Assembly (NCBI GenBank): GCA_017462065.1
Contig: JAFTRV010000012.1
Location: 1 to 36,932, forward strand
Origin: Bacteroidaceae bacterium
Lineage (GTDB): Bacteria > Bacteroidota > Bacteroidia > Bacteroidales > Bacteroidaceae
Direction of reading: 5' to 3'
DNA length: 36,932 bases
Part shown: positions 9,040 to 19,534 of the stretch, in pieces
Layout: the number at the start of each line of letters is the position of its first letter
How positions within the stretch are numbered: position 1 is the stretch's first letter
The notes under the pieces: model-generated
Database searches by the model: none
What the model was told of the DNA's origin: nothing
Seen by the model: only the letters and a program-made list of their open reading frames with translations
Made by a program: the position numbers and the translations under genes

Positions 9040-12000
9040 ATGAGAACAGGAAAAATCATGAGAGCATTGCTGGCTGCGGCAATGGTATTGCCTATGAGCC
9101 TTAACGCACAGGTTGAGGTAAACCGTGAGAAATACCCCGACTACAGCGACAAGACAAACCCTGACTGGTCACTGCTCAATGCGGGCGGCAACAAACTCGC
9201 CACACGTGCGGCTGCGAGACCTGCATTTGTGAACAACGCCGAGACCCAATTCTTTCCTCCTGTGTTCAACCAGGACGGAGGCTCTTGCGGCTCGGCGTCA
9301 CGTATATGCTACATGTTCACTTATGAGCTTAACGCATACCGCAACCTCAACGGAAAACTTTCGGCGAACTACTACCCTTCTCACTTCGTGTGGCTGCTCA
9401 CGAACAGCCCTTCGGGAAAGAACGAGTTCGTGACAAACGTAGGCGTGCCTTCGGCAGCTACATACGGCGGACAGACATACTCTTCGAACTTCGGCAATCA
9501 GGACTGTTCACAGGACGATTTCGGATGGATGCAGGGATACAGCAAATGGTACGAAGCCATGCATAACCGCATGCTGAGCCCGATGAATTTTCCTTTGGAC
9601 GTAAGCACGGAAGAGGGACGTGAGGTTGTAAAGAACTGGCTATGGAACCACAACGGCGACACGAGCTTCCAGGCGGGCGGCGTTTGCGGCATCGGTGTTG
9701 CGGCTTCGACAGGAGACTATTCGGGAAGCATTCCCAGAACCACCGCAAACAGCGACGCAGGAGTTGTCGGCAAGAAATATGTAAAGGCGTGGGGCACGCA
9801 GGTGGACCATGCTCTGACCATTGTCGGCTATGACGACCGCATTGAGTTCGACCTTGACGGGAACGGCACTGCCGGCGAGACAAGCAAGGATGAGAAAGGC
9901 GCTTGGATAATAGTGAACTCTTGGGGCCCGGAGTGGGGTAACAACGGCTTCATATACTGTCCCTACGCTTACGGCGGCGCATCGTTCAACAGCGACGGCG
10001 CTTTCTCGCGCAACTGGTGGGCCCCCGAAATTTACAAGGTAAGAAAGGACTACCGTCCGCTTCGCACGATAAAGCTTGAGATGGACTACTCTCGCCGCAG
10101 CGAGATAAAGCTGTCGGCAGGAATATCAAGCGACATAAACGCAACCGAACCCGAAAAGGTTGTCGAGTTCGAGCATTTCAGGTATTCCGGAGACGGAAAT
10201 TACGGAAACACCAACCCCGCCCCTGAAGTTCCGATGCTCGGCCGCTGGTCGGACGGCAAGCTGCATACGGAGCCTATGGAGTTCGGCTATGACCTTACCG
10301 ACCTCAGCGAGGGATTCGAACGCTGCATGCCCTTGAAGTATTTCTTCATTGTTGAGACAAAGAGCTGGGCAACAGGAAGCGGCAACATTTACAATGCATC
10401 TATCATCGACTACGAGCACAACGAGAAGGGTGTCGAGACGCCTTTTGAGCTTCCCAACGGCAAGACAGAGATAAGAAGCTACGGCAACAAGACCGTGATT
10501 TCCGTTATCGTATACGGCGAGCCGTACTACGCCCCGCAGAACATTTCATTCAGCGGAAGCACCTTGAAATGGAACGCCCCGTTGCCATCGACCAACAAGA
10601 TTGAAAAATATACAATATACAAAGAGAACACTCAGATTGCCCAGTTGCCGCCAAGCACATTCAGCTACTACATTTCATCGGCAAGCGGAAGATACAGCGT
10701 GGCGGCATTGTATGAAGACGGGCATGAGTCACAAAGAATACAGATTACGGCGCCAGTCTCATACGAGAGCTACAACACGGCAATAAACTTCAAGAAGTCG
10801 GGATTCAGAATTCCGGGCATCTTCAATAGCAGATACGACAAAGCGACCATTGAGTTCTACATCAAGCCGAATTCGCTCGAATATTGGAACCAGAACGCAG
10901 GCCCGGGTTGGAATACGTTCCAGATGCATAGCGACCCTTATGGCTCGTTCTACGCAGGCTGGGATACAAACAACCGCCTGATAACGAACGGCGGCATGCT
11001 GAGAGTCGGACAATGGACTCACGTAGCGCTTGTCGTGAACGGGAACAACATGACGGCCTACATAAACGGTGCGAGAGCCGGTACTATTACATCGTACTCG
11101 TACAGCGGCATCGGCGGGTTCGGCGACCTTGTCTTCTCGGCAGACTCATACAACAACGCCAACACCAACGCATGCATCGACGAGCTGCGCATATGGAGCA
11201 AGGCACGCAGCGAAAGCGAGATAAACGCCGGCAGAAACATACAATATTCAGGCAGCATTATGCCCGAAGGGCTCATAGCGTACTACAAGGGAGGCTTGAT
11301 AAACATTGACGGAACGGAGATGATGCGTGAAGAGATAAGCGGCAACCATGCGGCAATACTGAACAACAGCTATGAGACGGCAAACAGCTCCGTTTCGCTC
11401 GGCAAGCCGTCAAGCAGTTCGCTAAGCGTAGAGATAAATTCAGTAAACGGGAATGTTTATGCCGGAATGCCTGTAACGTTCACAGCTTCATACGGCGATG
11501 CCGTCTCAAAGCTCAAGTGGACAATCGCTGACGCCGGAATGGAAAACTTCGAGGTATTGAAACCTACAGTTACATTCAAGACACCCGGTTCGCATACGAT
11601 AACCTTGACTGCCGAAGACAGCAACGGGAACACAAAAACAGCGTACAGGACAATCACCGTGCAGCCGGAACAGGAGATAGACGCCACATTCAGAGCCGGC
11701 AAGGAAAAGATTTACCGAGGAGAGCCCGTGGCCTTCATCATAGAGAATCCCGCATTCGGACAGATGTACGAATGGACCTTTACCGGAGCAGAAGAGCAGA
11801 AGATTTACGGCATGCACGCCAATGCGGTATTCAACGAGCCTGGCACACAGACCGTAACATTGAAGGTGACATCATTGACCGGCATAAACAGTGTAACCAG
11901 GAGTATGAACGTGACAGTTCTTGAAGCAGGCCCTGTCGCAGCCTTTGAGATTAGCCCGGCATTCATACTGTTGGGAAAGGAGGTTACTCTGACGGACGCA

Positions 12001-13533
12001 TCAAAATACCAGCCTACAAAGTGGACGTGGAGAGTGGAGAACAACTTCAACGGATACATGATAAACCAGCAGAACTACAGTTTTGCTCCGGACCAATGCG
12101 GCGTGTACGACGTGACATTGACCGCAAGCAACTCAACCGGCTCAAACAGCTATACAAGAGAGAAAGCGCTCATTGTATGCAACGCCGACAGCAAGAACGG
12201 ATTGAACTTCAGCGGACGCGACAACGCAAAAGTAACGGCGCCCTTATCGGTTGGAGAACTTAACACGTTCACCGTTGAATGGTGGATGCGTCCCGAAAAA
12301 CTGGGTACGGACTGTTTAGGCATTGGAGAGGGTGACGCTACATACCTTATCAAGACTGATGCCGACGGCGTGATGACATTGAACATTAACTGGAATACTA
12401 TAAAGAGCTACCCGGGCTTTGTCGTTCCGAACGAATGGCACCATTATGCTGTAACGCTCAGCAACAATTACGTCTATTTCTACCGTGACGGCGTAAGAGA
12501 TTCATACAAATACGCTCCAAGCGCTAAAATCACGTCGCTCAGCAGCTTTGCCATTGGCAATGACAATGCGAAGATGAACGGACAGATTGACGAACTGAGA
12601 ATTTGGAGCAAGGCAATAAAGGATGACGCTCTGTTGAATATCAACAATGCGCCTATCGAAAACCCGGGCAATGAGAGCGACCTGTTGCTCTATTTCGACT
12701 TCAACCAATCGAGCGGAAACGTCATTGACCGTACAGGCAATGGCCATGACGGCGTACGCAGCGGTTTTGGGCCGGACGGCGATGCTTGGGGATTGTCAAG
12801 AGGCGTGTTCAGCCTTAACACGAGCGGCAGTTCAAAGAGCGAGGATATAACATCGGCATACCTGAAGAATTACCGCACAGCGTTCCAATCAAACGGCACT
12901 AAAGTGAATACCACCATCGCAAGCCGTTTCTACGGCATCAATATTTGGACGCTCGAAAACACCACTGTCGCAGGCGACATTACCACAGGAGCCCATATGG
13001 ACAGCAAGAGAAACGCCTGCATGACATTCACGACCGGACAGGATGGTTTCAGCAGCGCCCTTACCGACCACAAGGTATACCAGACAATAACATTGCCGAG
13101 CGGATACTATACCCTCACGGTCAATTACCACAACTCTTGGGAAGGCCAATGCGGCAACAGCTACCTTGTCATTGCCGACGGCGAGGGACTTCCGGGCGTC
13201 GATGAGCTAGCCGAAGCCATTGCATACACCAAAATGGCTGAAAAGGAGACAACGATGTCGAACAAGGTGAAATTCCATTTGGAAGAAGAAACTACGATAT
13301 CGTTAGGACTGCTTGTAAACCTTAGCGGTGAACAGTGCATGGCTATAGAGAGATTCATTCTTGAGCAGGACAACCTTGAACTTATTGGGGAAAGCACGTC
13401 GGCCGAATGCGTCGTAGAAAACGGCGAAGAGAGAAAAGACAACACGCTGTACGACCTCCAGGGACGCAAGGTATTGACCCCGAAAAAAGGCGGTATATAT
13501 ATTAGAGGCGGGAAAAAGATGTTAGCTAAGTAA
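9040..13533 (+). CDS. Giant papain-like (C1) cysteine protease with LamG and PKD-like domains
   Basis: Secreted multidomain protein of 1497 residues. A signal peptide ends near LNAQ (residue 24). Residues of about 60-330 are a papain-fold peptidase with the complete set Gln78, Cys83 (QDGGSCGSAS), His257 (VDHALTIVGY) and Asn293 (VNSWGPEWG). Then follow a linker, a LamG/concanavalin-like domain (about 577-750), three PKD-like beta domains (about 794-1045; PVTFTASYGD, HTITLTAEDSNGN), a second LamG-like domain (about 1052-1234) and a galactose-binding-like stretch. The C-terminus (LYDLQGRKV, GGIYIRGGKK) resembles the sorting domains of type IX secretion cargo. Catalytic residues are intact, so it is probably active. 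Co-transcribed with the GH20 gene. Substrate unknown; lectin-like domains suggest adhesion to glycans or matrix (inference). Confidence 0.88.
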   Translation: MRTGKIMRALLAAAMVLPMSLNAQVEVNREKYPDYSDKTNPDWSLLNAGGNKLATRAAARPAFVNNAETQFFPPVFNQDGGSCGSASRICYMFTYELNAYRNLNGKLSANYYPSHFVWLLTNSPSGKNEFVTNVGVPSAATYGGQTYSSNFGNQDCSQDDFGWMQGYSKWYEAMHNRMLSPMNFPLDVSTEEGREVVKNWLWNHNGDTSFQAGGVCGIGVAASTGDYSGSIPRTTANSDAGVVGKKYVKAWGTQVDHALTIVGYDDRIEFDLDGNGTAGETSKDEKGAWIIVNSWGPEWGNNGFIYCPYAYGGASFNSDGAFSRNWWAPEIYKVRKDYRPLRTIKLEMDYSRRSEIKLSAGISSDINATEPEKVVEFEHFRYSGDGNYGNTNPAPEVPMLGRWSDGKLHTEPMEFGYDLTDLSEGFERCMPLKYFFIVETKSWATGSGNIYNASIIDYEHNEKGVETPFELPNGKTEIRSYGNKTVISVIVYGEPYYAPQNISFSGSTLKWNAPLPSTNKIEKYTIYKENTQIAQLPPSTFSYYISSASGRYSVAALYEDGHESQRIQITAPVSYESYNTAINFKKSGFRIPGIFNSRYDKATIEFYIKPNSLEYWNQNAGPGWNTFQMHSDPYGSFYAGWDTNNRLITNGGMLRVGQWTHVALVVNGNNMTAYINGARAGTITSYSYSGIGGFGDLVFSADSYNNANTNACIDELRIWSKARSESEINAGRNIQYSGSIMPEGLIAYYKGGLINIDGTEMMREEISGNHAAILNNSYETANSSVSLGKPSSSSLSVEINSVNGNVYAGMPVTFTASYGDAVSKLKWTIADAGMENFEVLKPTVTFKTPGSHTITLTAEDSNGNTKTAYRTITVQPEQEIDATFRAGKEKIYRGEPVAFIIENPAFGQMYEWTFTGAEEQKIYGMHANAVFNEPGTQTVTLKVTSLTGINSVTRSMNVTVLEAGPVAAFEISPAFILLGKEVTLTDASKYQPTKWTWRVENNFNGYMINQQNYSFAPDQCGVYDVTLTASNSTGSNSYTREKALIVCNADSKNGLNFSGRDNAKVTAPLSVGELNTFTVEWWMRPEKLGTDCLGIGEGDATYLIKTDADGVMTLNINWNTIKSYPGFVVPNEWHHYAVTLSNNYVYFYRDGVRDSYKYAPSAKITSLSSFAIGNDNAKMNGQIDELRIWSKAIKDDALLNINNAPIENPGNESDLLLYFDFNQSSGNVIDRTGNGHDGVRSGFGPDGDAWGLSRGVFSLNTSGSSKSEDITSAYLKNYRTAFQSNGTKVNTTIASRFYGINIWTLENTTVAGDITTGAHMDSKRNACMTFTTGQDGFSSALTDHKVYQTITLPSGYYTLTVNYHNSWEGQCGNSYLVIADGEGLPGVDELAEAIAYTKMAEKETTMSNKVKFHLEEETTISLGLLVNLSGEQCMAIERFILEQDNLELIGESTSAECVVENGEERKDNTLYDLQGRKVLTPKKGGIYIRGGKKMLAK

Positions 13534-13565
13534 CATTGCACATTAAGAAAAATAAACCTCTAATA

Positions 13566-13597
13566 TTGCATTTATATAATTTAATTATGTAAGTTTG
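13566..13597 (+). promoter_or_regulatory. Promoter of mutA-mutB operon
   Basis: TTG (13566-13568), 21 nt, then a perfect TAAGTTTG (13590-13597). Transcription from about 13604 gives a leader of about 53 nt to ATG 13657. This makes the in-frame ATG at 13606 an unlikely start and leaves too little leader for a cobalamin riboswitch. Confidence 0.7.
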
Positions 13598-13656
13598 CTA
13601 TTAATATGGTATCTGACGGCGGCATGCCGTTGTACAACAAAATAATTTCAGTAAAA

Positions 13657-15495
13657 ATGGAAAAGCTTTTCAATGAATTCCAGCCGGTAACGTCCGAGGC
13701 CTGGAAAGAGAAAATCATTGAGGACCTAAAGGGTGCCGACTATGACAAGAAAATGATTTGGAGAACCGCAGAGGGCTTCAATGTCAATCCGTTCTACCGC
13801 AAGGAGGACCTTCCCGAAGGATGCGGCAAGGAGATGCCCGGCGAGTACCCGTTTACAAGAGGAAACAGAGCGAGCAACGACTGGCTCGTACGTCAGAACA
13901 TAAACATACCCGATGCCGGCGAGGCCAACGCAAGAGCGAAGAAGATTATTGCAGAGGGAGTCAATTCAATATCTTTCAAGGTAAAGGGCAAGCTCGTGAC
14001 GCCCGAGTACATACCGGCATTGCTCGCAGGAATTGACGCCGAGAAAGTTGAGCTGAACTTCAACGTATGCGTGGGCAAGGTTGTGGAATTCACCTCCCTG
14101 CTTGTCGAATACTACAGACAAAGAGGCTTCGACCTCGCGAACATAAGAGGCTCGGTCGAGTATGACCCGATAGCGAAAGAGCTGCTTGCAGGAAAGGTTA
14201 TCGAGAACTACACCGAAGCGATAAAGGCGCTGATTGAAGCGACATCGGCAATGCCCAAGTTCCGATGCATCGCAGTAAGCAGCTTCAAGCTGAACAATGC
14301 GGGAGCATATATAGCCCAGGAGTTAGGCTACGCTCTCGCATGGGGCAACGAATACATGAATGCGGCGACAGAGGCAGGAATACCCGCCGACGTCGTAGCC
14401 AAGAACATAAAGTTCAATATGGGCATATCAAGCAACTTCTTTATGGAGATTGCAAAGTTCCGTGCGGCACGCATGCTGTGGGCGAAGATTGTAGAGCAAT
14501 ACGGACCTCAATGCAAGTGCGCATGCAAGATGATAATCCATGCCGAGACGTCGGAGTTCAACCTGACAGTGTTCGATTCGTATGTAAACATGCTGAGAAC
14601 ACAGACCGAGGCCATGAGCGCAGCTATCGCAGGCGTAGAGTCGATTGCCGTAACGCCGTACGACGCAGCCTATGAGAAGCCTACCGACTTCGCCCAGCGC
14701 ATAGCGAAGAACCAGCAGCTCATTCTCAAGCACGAGAGCCACCTCGACAAGGTTGCCGACCCAGCCGGAGGCTCATATTACATCGAGAGCCTTACGGCGT
14801 CCATTGCAGCCGAGGCGTGGAAAAAGTTCCTTGCCATTGAGAGCGACGGCGGCCTCCACAAGGCTGTCAAGGAGGGAAAAGTACAGGCCGACATCGAGGC
14901 TACGGGAGAGAGCCGCCGCACAGCCCTTGCAAAGCGCAAGGAGATACTGCTCGGCACTAACCAGTATCCTAACTTCAGCGAAACGACAGAGGGCAAGCGC
15001 CCGCTGCCGGCAGGATGCAACTGCGGCTGCGGCTGCCACGACCCCGAAAAGGTCACATTGAGCATAAGACGCCTGGGCGAAGAGTTCGAGCAGCTGCGCA
15101 TAGCTACCGAGGAGAGCGGACGCCGCCCGAAGGCTTTCATGCTAACTATCGGCAACCTTGCCATGAGACAGGCAAGAGCCCAGTTCTCATGCAATTTCCT
15201 TGCGACGGCCGGCTATGAGGTTATCGACAACCTCGGTTTCAAGAGCGTCGAAGAGGGTGTTGCCGCAGCGCTTGAGGCAAAAGCCGACATTGTGGTTATC
15301 TGTTCAAGCGACGACGAATATGCCGAATATGCGATACCTGCGTTCCAGGCGATAGGCGACAAAGCGATATTCATTGTCGCAGGCGCCCCGGCATGCATGC
15401 CTGAACTGCAAAAGGCAGGAATAGAGAATTTCATTCACGTGAGAGTAAACGTACTCGATACATTGAAAGAACTGAACAGCAAGTTGGGTATTTAA
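13657..15495 (+). CDS. mutA: Methylmalonyl-CoA mutase small (beta) subunit
   Basis: Non-catalytic partner of MutB in the B12-dependent interconversion of succinyl-CoA and methylmalonyl-CoA, part of propionate formation. The 612-residue protein has the TIM-barrel domain ([14 protein letters not shown] near the start, [13 protein letters not shown] in the middle) and a C-terminal flavodoxin-like domain that lacks the DxHxxG cobalamin ligand motif, as expected of the small subunit. I start at ATG 13657; a 17-codon extension to 13606 begins at the transcription start and matches nothing known to me. Odd: the linker between domains contains CNCGCGCH at residues 454-461, four cysteines and a histidine in eight residues. 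mutB follows after 11 bp. Confidence 0.94.
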   Translation: MEKLFNEFQPVTSEAWKEKIIEDLKGADYDKKMIWRTAEGFNVNPFYRKEDLPEGCGKEMPGEYPFTRGNRASNDWLVRQNINIPDAGEANARAKKIIAEGVNSISFKVKGKLVTPEYIPALLAGIDAEKVELNFNVCVGKVVEFTSLLVEYYRQRGFDLANIRGSVEYDPIAKELLAGKVIENYTEAIKALIEATSAMPKFRCIAVSSFKLNNAGAYIAQELGYALAWGNEYMNAATEAGIPADVVAKNIKFNMGISSNFFMEIAKFRAARMLWAKIVEQYGPQCKCACKMIIHAETSEFNLTVFDSYVNMLRTQTEAMSAAIAGVESIAVTPYDAAYEKPTDFAQRIAKNQQLILKHESHLDKVADPAGGSYYIESLTASIAAEAWKKFLAIESDGGLHKAVKEGKVQADIEATGESRRTALAKRKEILLGTNQYPNFSETTEGKRPLPAGCNCGCGCHDPEKVTLSIRRLGEEFEQLRIATEESGRRPKAFMLTIGNLAMRQARAQFSCNFLATAGYEVIDNLGFKSVEEGVAAALEAKADIVVICSSDDEYAEYAIPAFQAIGDKAIFIVAGAPACMPELQKAGIENFIHVRVNVLDTLKELNSKLGI

Positions 15496-15506
15496 GAACT
15501 ACAGCC

Positions 15507-17645
15507 ATGAGAAAAGATTTCAACAATATAAATATATTCGAGAACAATGCGGTTGCGGCATGCTCCGCTACGCAATATACCGCCGAGAATGTTTGGGAAA
15601 CAGCTGAGCATATAAAGGTGAAGCCTGTTTACACCGCCGACGACCTCAAAGAGATGGAACACTTGGATTATGCGGCAGGCATACCACCGTTCCTGCGTGG
15701 CCCCTACTCGATGATGTATACATTCCGTCCCTGGACCATACGCCAATATGCAGGCTTCTCTACCGCCGAAGAGAGCAACGCCTTCTACCGCCGCAACCTT
15801 GCGTCGGGCCAGAAAGGCCTTTCGGTGGCGTTCGACCTGCCGACGCACCGAGGATATAACCCCGACAACGAACGTGTTGTAGGCGACGTTGGAAAAGCCG
15901 GCGTGTCGATATGCTGCATGGAGAACATGGAGCAGCTGTTCGACGGCATACCTCTTAACAAGATGTCGGTTTCGATGACGATGAACGGAGCCGTCCTTCC
16001 TGTCCTCGCATTCTACATAAACGCAGCCCTTGAACAGGGCGCCAGGCTTGAGGAGATGGCGGGAACAATACAGAACGACATCCTGAAGGAGTTCATGGTG
16101 CGTAACACATATATATACCCGCCAGCATTCTCAATGCGCATTATCGGCGACATATTCGCATACACGTCGCAGAAGATGCCTAAGTTCAACTCGATATCAA
16201 TAAGCGGATACCACATGCAGGAGGCTGGCGCTTCGGCAGACATTGAGCTTGCGTACACCCTTGCGGACGGCTTGGAATATGTGCGTACGGGCGTCAATTC
16301 AGGCATTGACATCGATGCGTTCGCTCCTCGTCTCTCATTCTTCTGGGGCATAGGCATGAACCCGTTCATGGAGATTGCGAAGATGCGTGCGGCACGTATG
16401 CTGTGGGCGAAGATTATAAAGCAGTTCAACCCGAAGAATCCTAAGTCAATGGCTCTGCGCACGCACTGCCAGACATCGGGCTGGTCGCTTACCGAGCAGG
16501 ACCCGTTCAACAATGTCGGCCGTACCGTAATAGAGGCAATGTCTGCGGCTATGGGACACACGCAGTCGCTCCACACCAATGCTCTCGACGAGGCTATCGC
16601 TCTGCCTACGGACTTCTCGGCACGCATAGCCCGCAACACTCAGATATACCTGCAAGAGGAGACAAACATCTGCCGTGTGATTGACCCGTGGGGCGGCTCA
16701 TACTACGTTGAGAGCCTGACACAGGAGATTGCCGACAAGGCATGGAAGCTCATTCAGGAGATTGAGGAGCTTGGAGGCATGGCAAAGGCCATAGAGACAG
16801 GAATTCCCAAGATGCGCATCGAGGAGGCTGCGGCCAGGACTCAGGCACGCATTGACAGCGGCAAACAGATTATTGTCGGCACGAATGCGTATTGTCTTGC
16901 CGAAGAAGAGCCTATCGACATTCTCGAGATTGACAACACGGCTGTCCGCAAGGAGCAGCTTGAGGCTATAGAGCGTAACCGTGCGTCACGTAACGAGGCC
17001 GAAGTGAAAGAGGCGCTTGACAAGATTACGGAGTATGCAGAGAGCGGCAAGGGCAACCTGCTCGAAGCGGCTGTTGAGGCAGCTCACGCACGTGCCACAT
17101 TAGGAGAGATTTCCGATGCTTGCGAGAAGGTCGCAGGCCGTTATAAAGCAGTAATAAGAACTATTTCAGGCGTGTATTCAGCAGAAAGCAGGGATGACGA
17201 GAACTTTGAGAAAGCTTGCCGTCTCACCGAAGAGTTTGCGAAGAGAGAGGGACGTCGTCCCAGAGTCATGATTGCCAAGATGGGCCAGGACGGACACGAC
17301 CGAGGCGCAAAGGTCGTTGCGACAGGATATGCCGACTGCGGCTTTGACGTAGATATGGGCATGCTGTTCCAGACACCTGCCGAGGTTGCCCGCCAAGCTG
17401 TCGAGAACGACGTTCATGCAGTAGGCGTTTCATCGCTCGCAGCAGGTCATAAGACTCTTGTTCCGCAGCTTATCGAAGAGCTCGAGAAGCTCGGCAGAGG
17501 CGATATCATGGTATTCGCAGGCGGCGTGATACCCGCTCAGGACTATGAGTTCCTCTACCGTGCGGGAGTGATTGGCATATTCGGCCCCGGCACGAGCGTA
17601 GCTAAGGCCGCATGCGAGCTGATGAAGATTTTTCTTGACAGATAA
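15507..17645 (+). CDS. mutB: Methylmalonyl-CoA mutase large (alpha) subunit
   Basis: Catalytic, adenosylcobalamin-dependent subunit, 712 residues, full length. The N-terminal TIM barrel holds the CoA channel ([29 protein letters not shown], and the [19 protein letters not shown] region). The C-terminal cobalamin-binding domain has [10 protein letters not shown] with the cobalt ligand His597, followed by SSLAAGHKT and the VFAGGVIP turn. Together with mutA it makes the heterodimer used by Bacteroidales to turn succinate into propionate. topB starts 14 bp downstream, so it may share the transcript. The epimerase and decarboxylase of the pathway are not in this window. Confidence 0.97.
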   Translation: MRKDFNNINIFENNAVAACSATQYTAENVWETAEHIKVKPVYTADDLKEMEHLDYAAGIPPFLRGPYSMMYTFRPWTIRQYAGFSTAEESNAFYRRNLASGQKGLSVAFDLPTHRGYNPDNERVVGDVGKAGVSICCMENMEQLFDGIPLNKMSVSMTMNGAVLPVLAFYINAALEQGARLEEMAGTIQNDILKEFMVRNTYIYPPAFSMRIIGDIFAYTSQKMPKFNSISISGYHMQEAGASADIELAYTLADGLEYVRTGVNSGIDIDAFAPRLSFFWGIGMNPFMEIAKMRAARMLWAKIIKQFNPKNPKSMALRTHCQTSGWSLTEQDPFNNVGRTVIEAMSAAMGHTQSLHTNALDEAIALPTDFSARIARNTQIYLQEETNICRVIDPWGGSYYVESLTQEIADKAWKLIQEIEELGGMAKAIETGIPKMRIEEAAARTQARIDSGKQIIVGTNAYCLAEEEPIDILEIDNTAVRKEQLEAIERNRASRNEAEVKEALDKITEYAESGKGNLLEAAVEAAHARATLGEISDACEKVAGRYKAVIRTISGVYSAESRDDENFEKACRLTEEFAKREGRRPRVMIAKMGQDGHDRGAKVVATGYADCGFDVDMGMLFQTPAEVARQAVENDVHAVGVSSLAAGHKTLVPQLIEELEKLGRGDIMVFAGGVIPAQDYEFLYRAGVIGIFGPGTSVAKAACELMKIFLDR

Positions 17646-17659
17646 GCCGGAAGAGGGGG

Positions 17660-19438
17660 ATGATAGTTTGTATTGCTGAGAAGCCGAGTGTAGCAAAGGA
17701 GATTGCCGATGTACTTGGGGCAAGGAGCAGGCACGACGGCTACTACGAAGGAAACGGGTACAGGGTAACCTGGACTTTCGGTCACCTGTGCACGTTGAAA
17801 GAGCCCCAAGACTACACCCCCATGTGGCAGAGGTGGAGCCTCAGCAGCCTGCCTATGATTCCCCCGCGTTTCGGAATAAAGCTCATTGACGACAAGGGCA
17901 TAGAGAAACAGTTCTCCATTATTGAGAATATCATGCAAAGCGCCGACATGATTGTGAACTGCGGTGATGCCGGACAGGAGGGAGAGCTGATACAGCGTTG
18001 GGTAATGCAGAAAGCTCAGGCGAAGTGTCCCGTAAAGCGTCTATGGGTGTCGTCGCTTACCGAAGAGGCTATCCGTGAAGGCTTTGCGAGCCTTAAGGAC
18101 CAAAGCGAGTACCAGCCGCTGTACGAGGCCGGGCTCAGCCGCGCCATAGGCGACTGGCTGTTGGGCATGAATGCGACAAGGCTATACACGCTCAAGTATG
18201 CCAAGAACAGACAGGTGCTCTCTATCGGACGAGTGCAGACCCCTACCCTGGCACTGATAGTGAAGCGTCACCTTGAGATTGCAAACTTCGTTCCGCAACG
18301 CTATTGGGAGCTGAAGACATTATATCGTGACACGACTTTCAGCGTGACCGAGGGACGCTTCGATAGCGAAGAGAAGGGACTGGAAGCTCTTGAAAAGATT
18401 ACCGGTTCGCCGTTCACCGTTACCGATGTCGCGGCAAAGAACGGAACGGAGCTGCCACCGAAGCTTTATGACCTTACATCGTTGCAGGTAGACTGCAACA
18501 AGAAGTTCGGGCTGTCGGCCGAGCAGACCTTGCAGACAATACAATCGCTTTACGAAAAGAAAATCACGACATACCCTCGTGTAGACACCACATACCTCAG
18601 CGACGACATTTACCCTAAATGCGCCAACATACTGAAGGGGCTGCGTGACTACCAGACCCTGACTCTGCCGCTTTTGGAAAAGCCGTTGCCAAAGCCGAAG
18701 AAGGTATTCGACAACAAAAAGGTTACCGACCACCATGCCATTATACCTACGGGCGTATACCCTCAGGGCCTTACAGACCTTGAGAAAAAGGTTTACAACC
18801 TAATTGCCACGCATTTCATTGCCGTGTTCTACCCCGACTGCAAGTTCAAGACAACTACCGTACTCGGCGAGAGCGCCGGCGTCAAGTTCAAGACAAGCGG
18901 AAAAGAGATTACCGAACAGGGATGGCGTATTGTTTTTGCAGGAGAAACAGCCGATGAAAAGGAGGAAAAGGAGAGACTGCTGCCGTCGTTCGTAAAAGGA
19001 GAGAGCGGGGAGCATGTTCCCGGCCTTACCGAAAAATGGACACAGCCGCCTAAGCCATACACCGAGGCTACTCTGCTCAGAGCAATGGAGACCGCTGGAA
19101 AGCTTGTCGAGAATGAGGAATTGCGTGACGCAATGAAAGAGAACGGCATAGGCAGGCCCTCTACACGTGCCGCAATAATCGAGACTCTGTTCAAACGCAA
19201 CTATATACGACGTGAGAAAAAGAACATCGTAGCCACAGAGACAGGAATTGAGCTTGTAGGCCTAATAAAGAACGAGCTGCTAAAAAGCGCCGAGCTTACA
19301 GGACAATGGGAGAAAAAACTGCGTGACATCGAGAAGAGAGAGTACGAGGCCAAGACATTCATCGACGAGCTCAAAGCCATGCTTACAGAGATTGTAAACA
19401 GCGTGCTGCGTGACAACAACGCAATGGGCAGCGTGTAA
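17660..19438 (+). CDS. topB: DNA topoisomerase III (type IA)
   Basis: Type IA topoisomerase that relaxes or decatenates DNA through a 5' phosphotyrosine intermediate. The 592 residues begin with the Toprim domain (MIVCIAEKPSVAKEI; acidic cluster GDAGQEGELI near residues 103-112), followed by SIGRVQTPTLAL and the catalytic Tyr305 in TTYPRVDTTYLS, then the HHAIIPTG and GIGRPSTRA motifs. The C-terminal zinc-finger tail of E. coli TopB/TopA is absent. The gene lies 14 bp after mutB, preceded by a GA-rich stretch (AAGAGGGGG) that could act as a ribosome binding site. The metabolic neighbours give no hint of function; this looks like a housekeeping gene sharing a transcript. Confidence 0.95.
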   Translation: MIVCIAEKPSVAKEIADVLGARSRHDGYYEGNGYRVTWTFGHLCTLKEPQDYTPMWQRWSLSSLPMIPPRFGIKLIDDKGIEKQFSIIENIMQSADMIVNCGDAGQEGELIQRWVMQKAQAKCPVKRLWVSSLTEEAIREGFASLKDQSEYQPLYEAGLSRAIGDWLLGMNATRLYTLKYAKNRQVLSIGRVQTPTLALIVKRHLEIANFVPQRYWELKTLYRDTTFSVTEGRFDSEEKGLEALEKITGSPFTVTDVAAKNGTELPPKLYDLTSLQVDCNKKFGLSAEQTLQTIQSLYEKKITTYPRVDTTYLSDDIYPKCANILKGLRDYQTLTLPLLEKPLPKPKKVFDNKKVTDHHAIIPTGVYPQGLTDLEKKVYNLIATHFIAVFYPDCKFKTTTVLGESAGVKFKTSGKEITEQGWRIVFAGETADEKEEKERLLPSFVKGESGEHVPGLTEKWTQPPKPYTEATLLRAMETAGKLVENEELRDAMKENGIGRPSTRAAIIETLFKRNYIRREKKNIVATETGIELVGLIKNELLKSAELTGQWEKKLRDIEKREYEAKTFIDELKAMLTEIVNSVLRDNNAMGSV

Positions 19439-19534
19439 ACAGCCGCCTCACACCTGCACGAACTTCAAAATAACAGCTCTGCGATATAATATTTCGGGAC
19501 TTTGTTAGTTATAATATAACTGACAAGTCATATC

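Noticed and set aside
13598..13656. Cobalamin riboswitch before mutA
   Set aside because: The predicted leader is only about 53 nt, far shorter than known cobalamin riboswitches, and no B12-box-like sequence is seen.
13606..13656. Seventeen-codon N-terminal extension of MutA starting at ATG 13606
   Set aside because: It begins at the predicted transcript start and has no resemblance to MutA N-termini; ATG 13657 fits the family.
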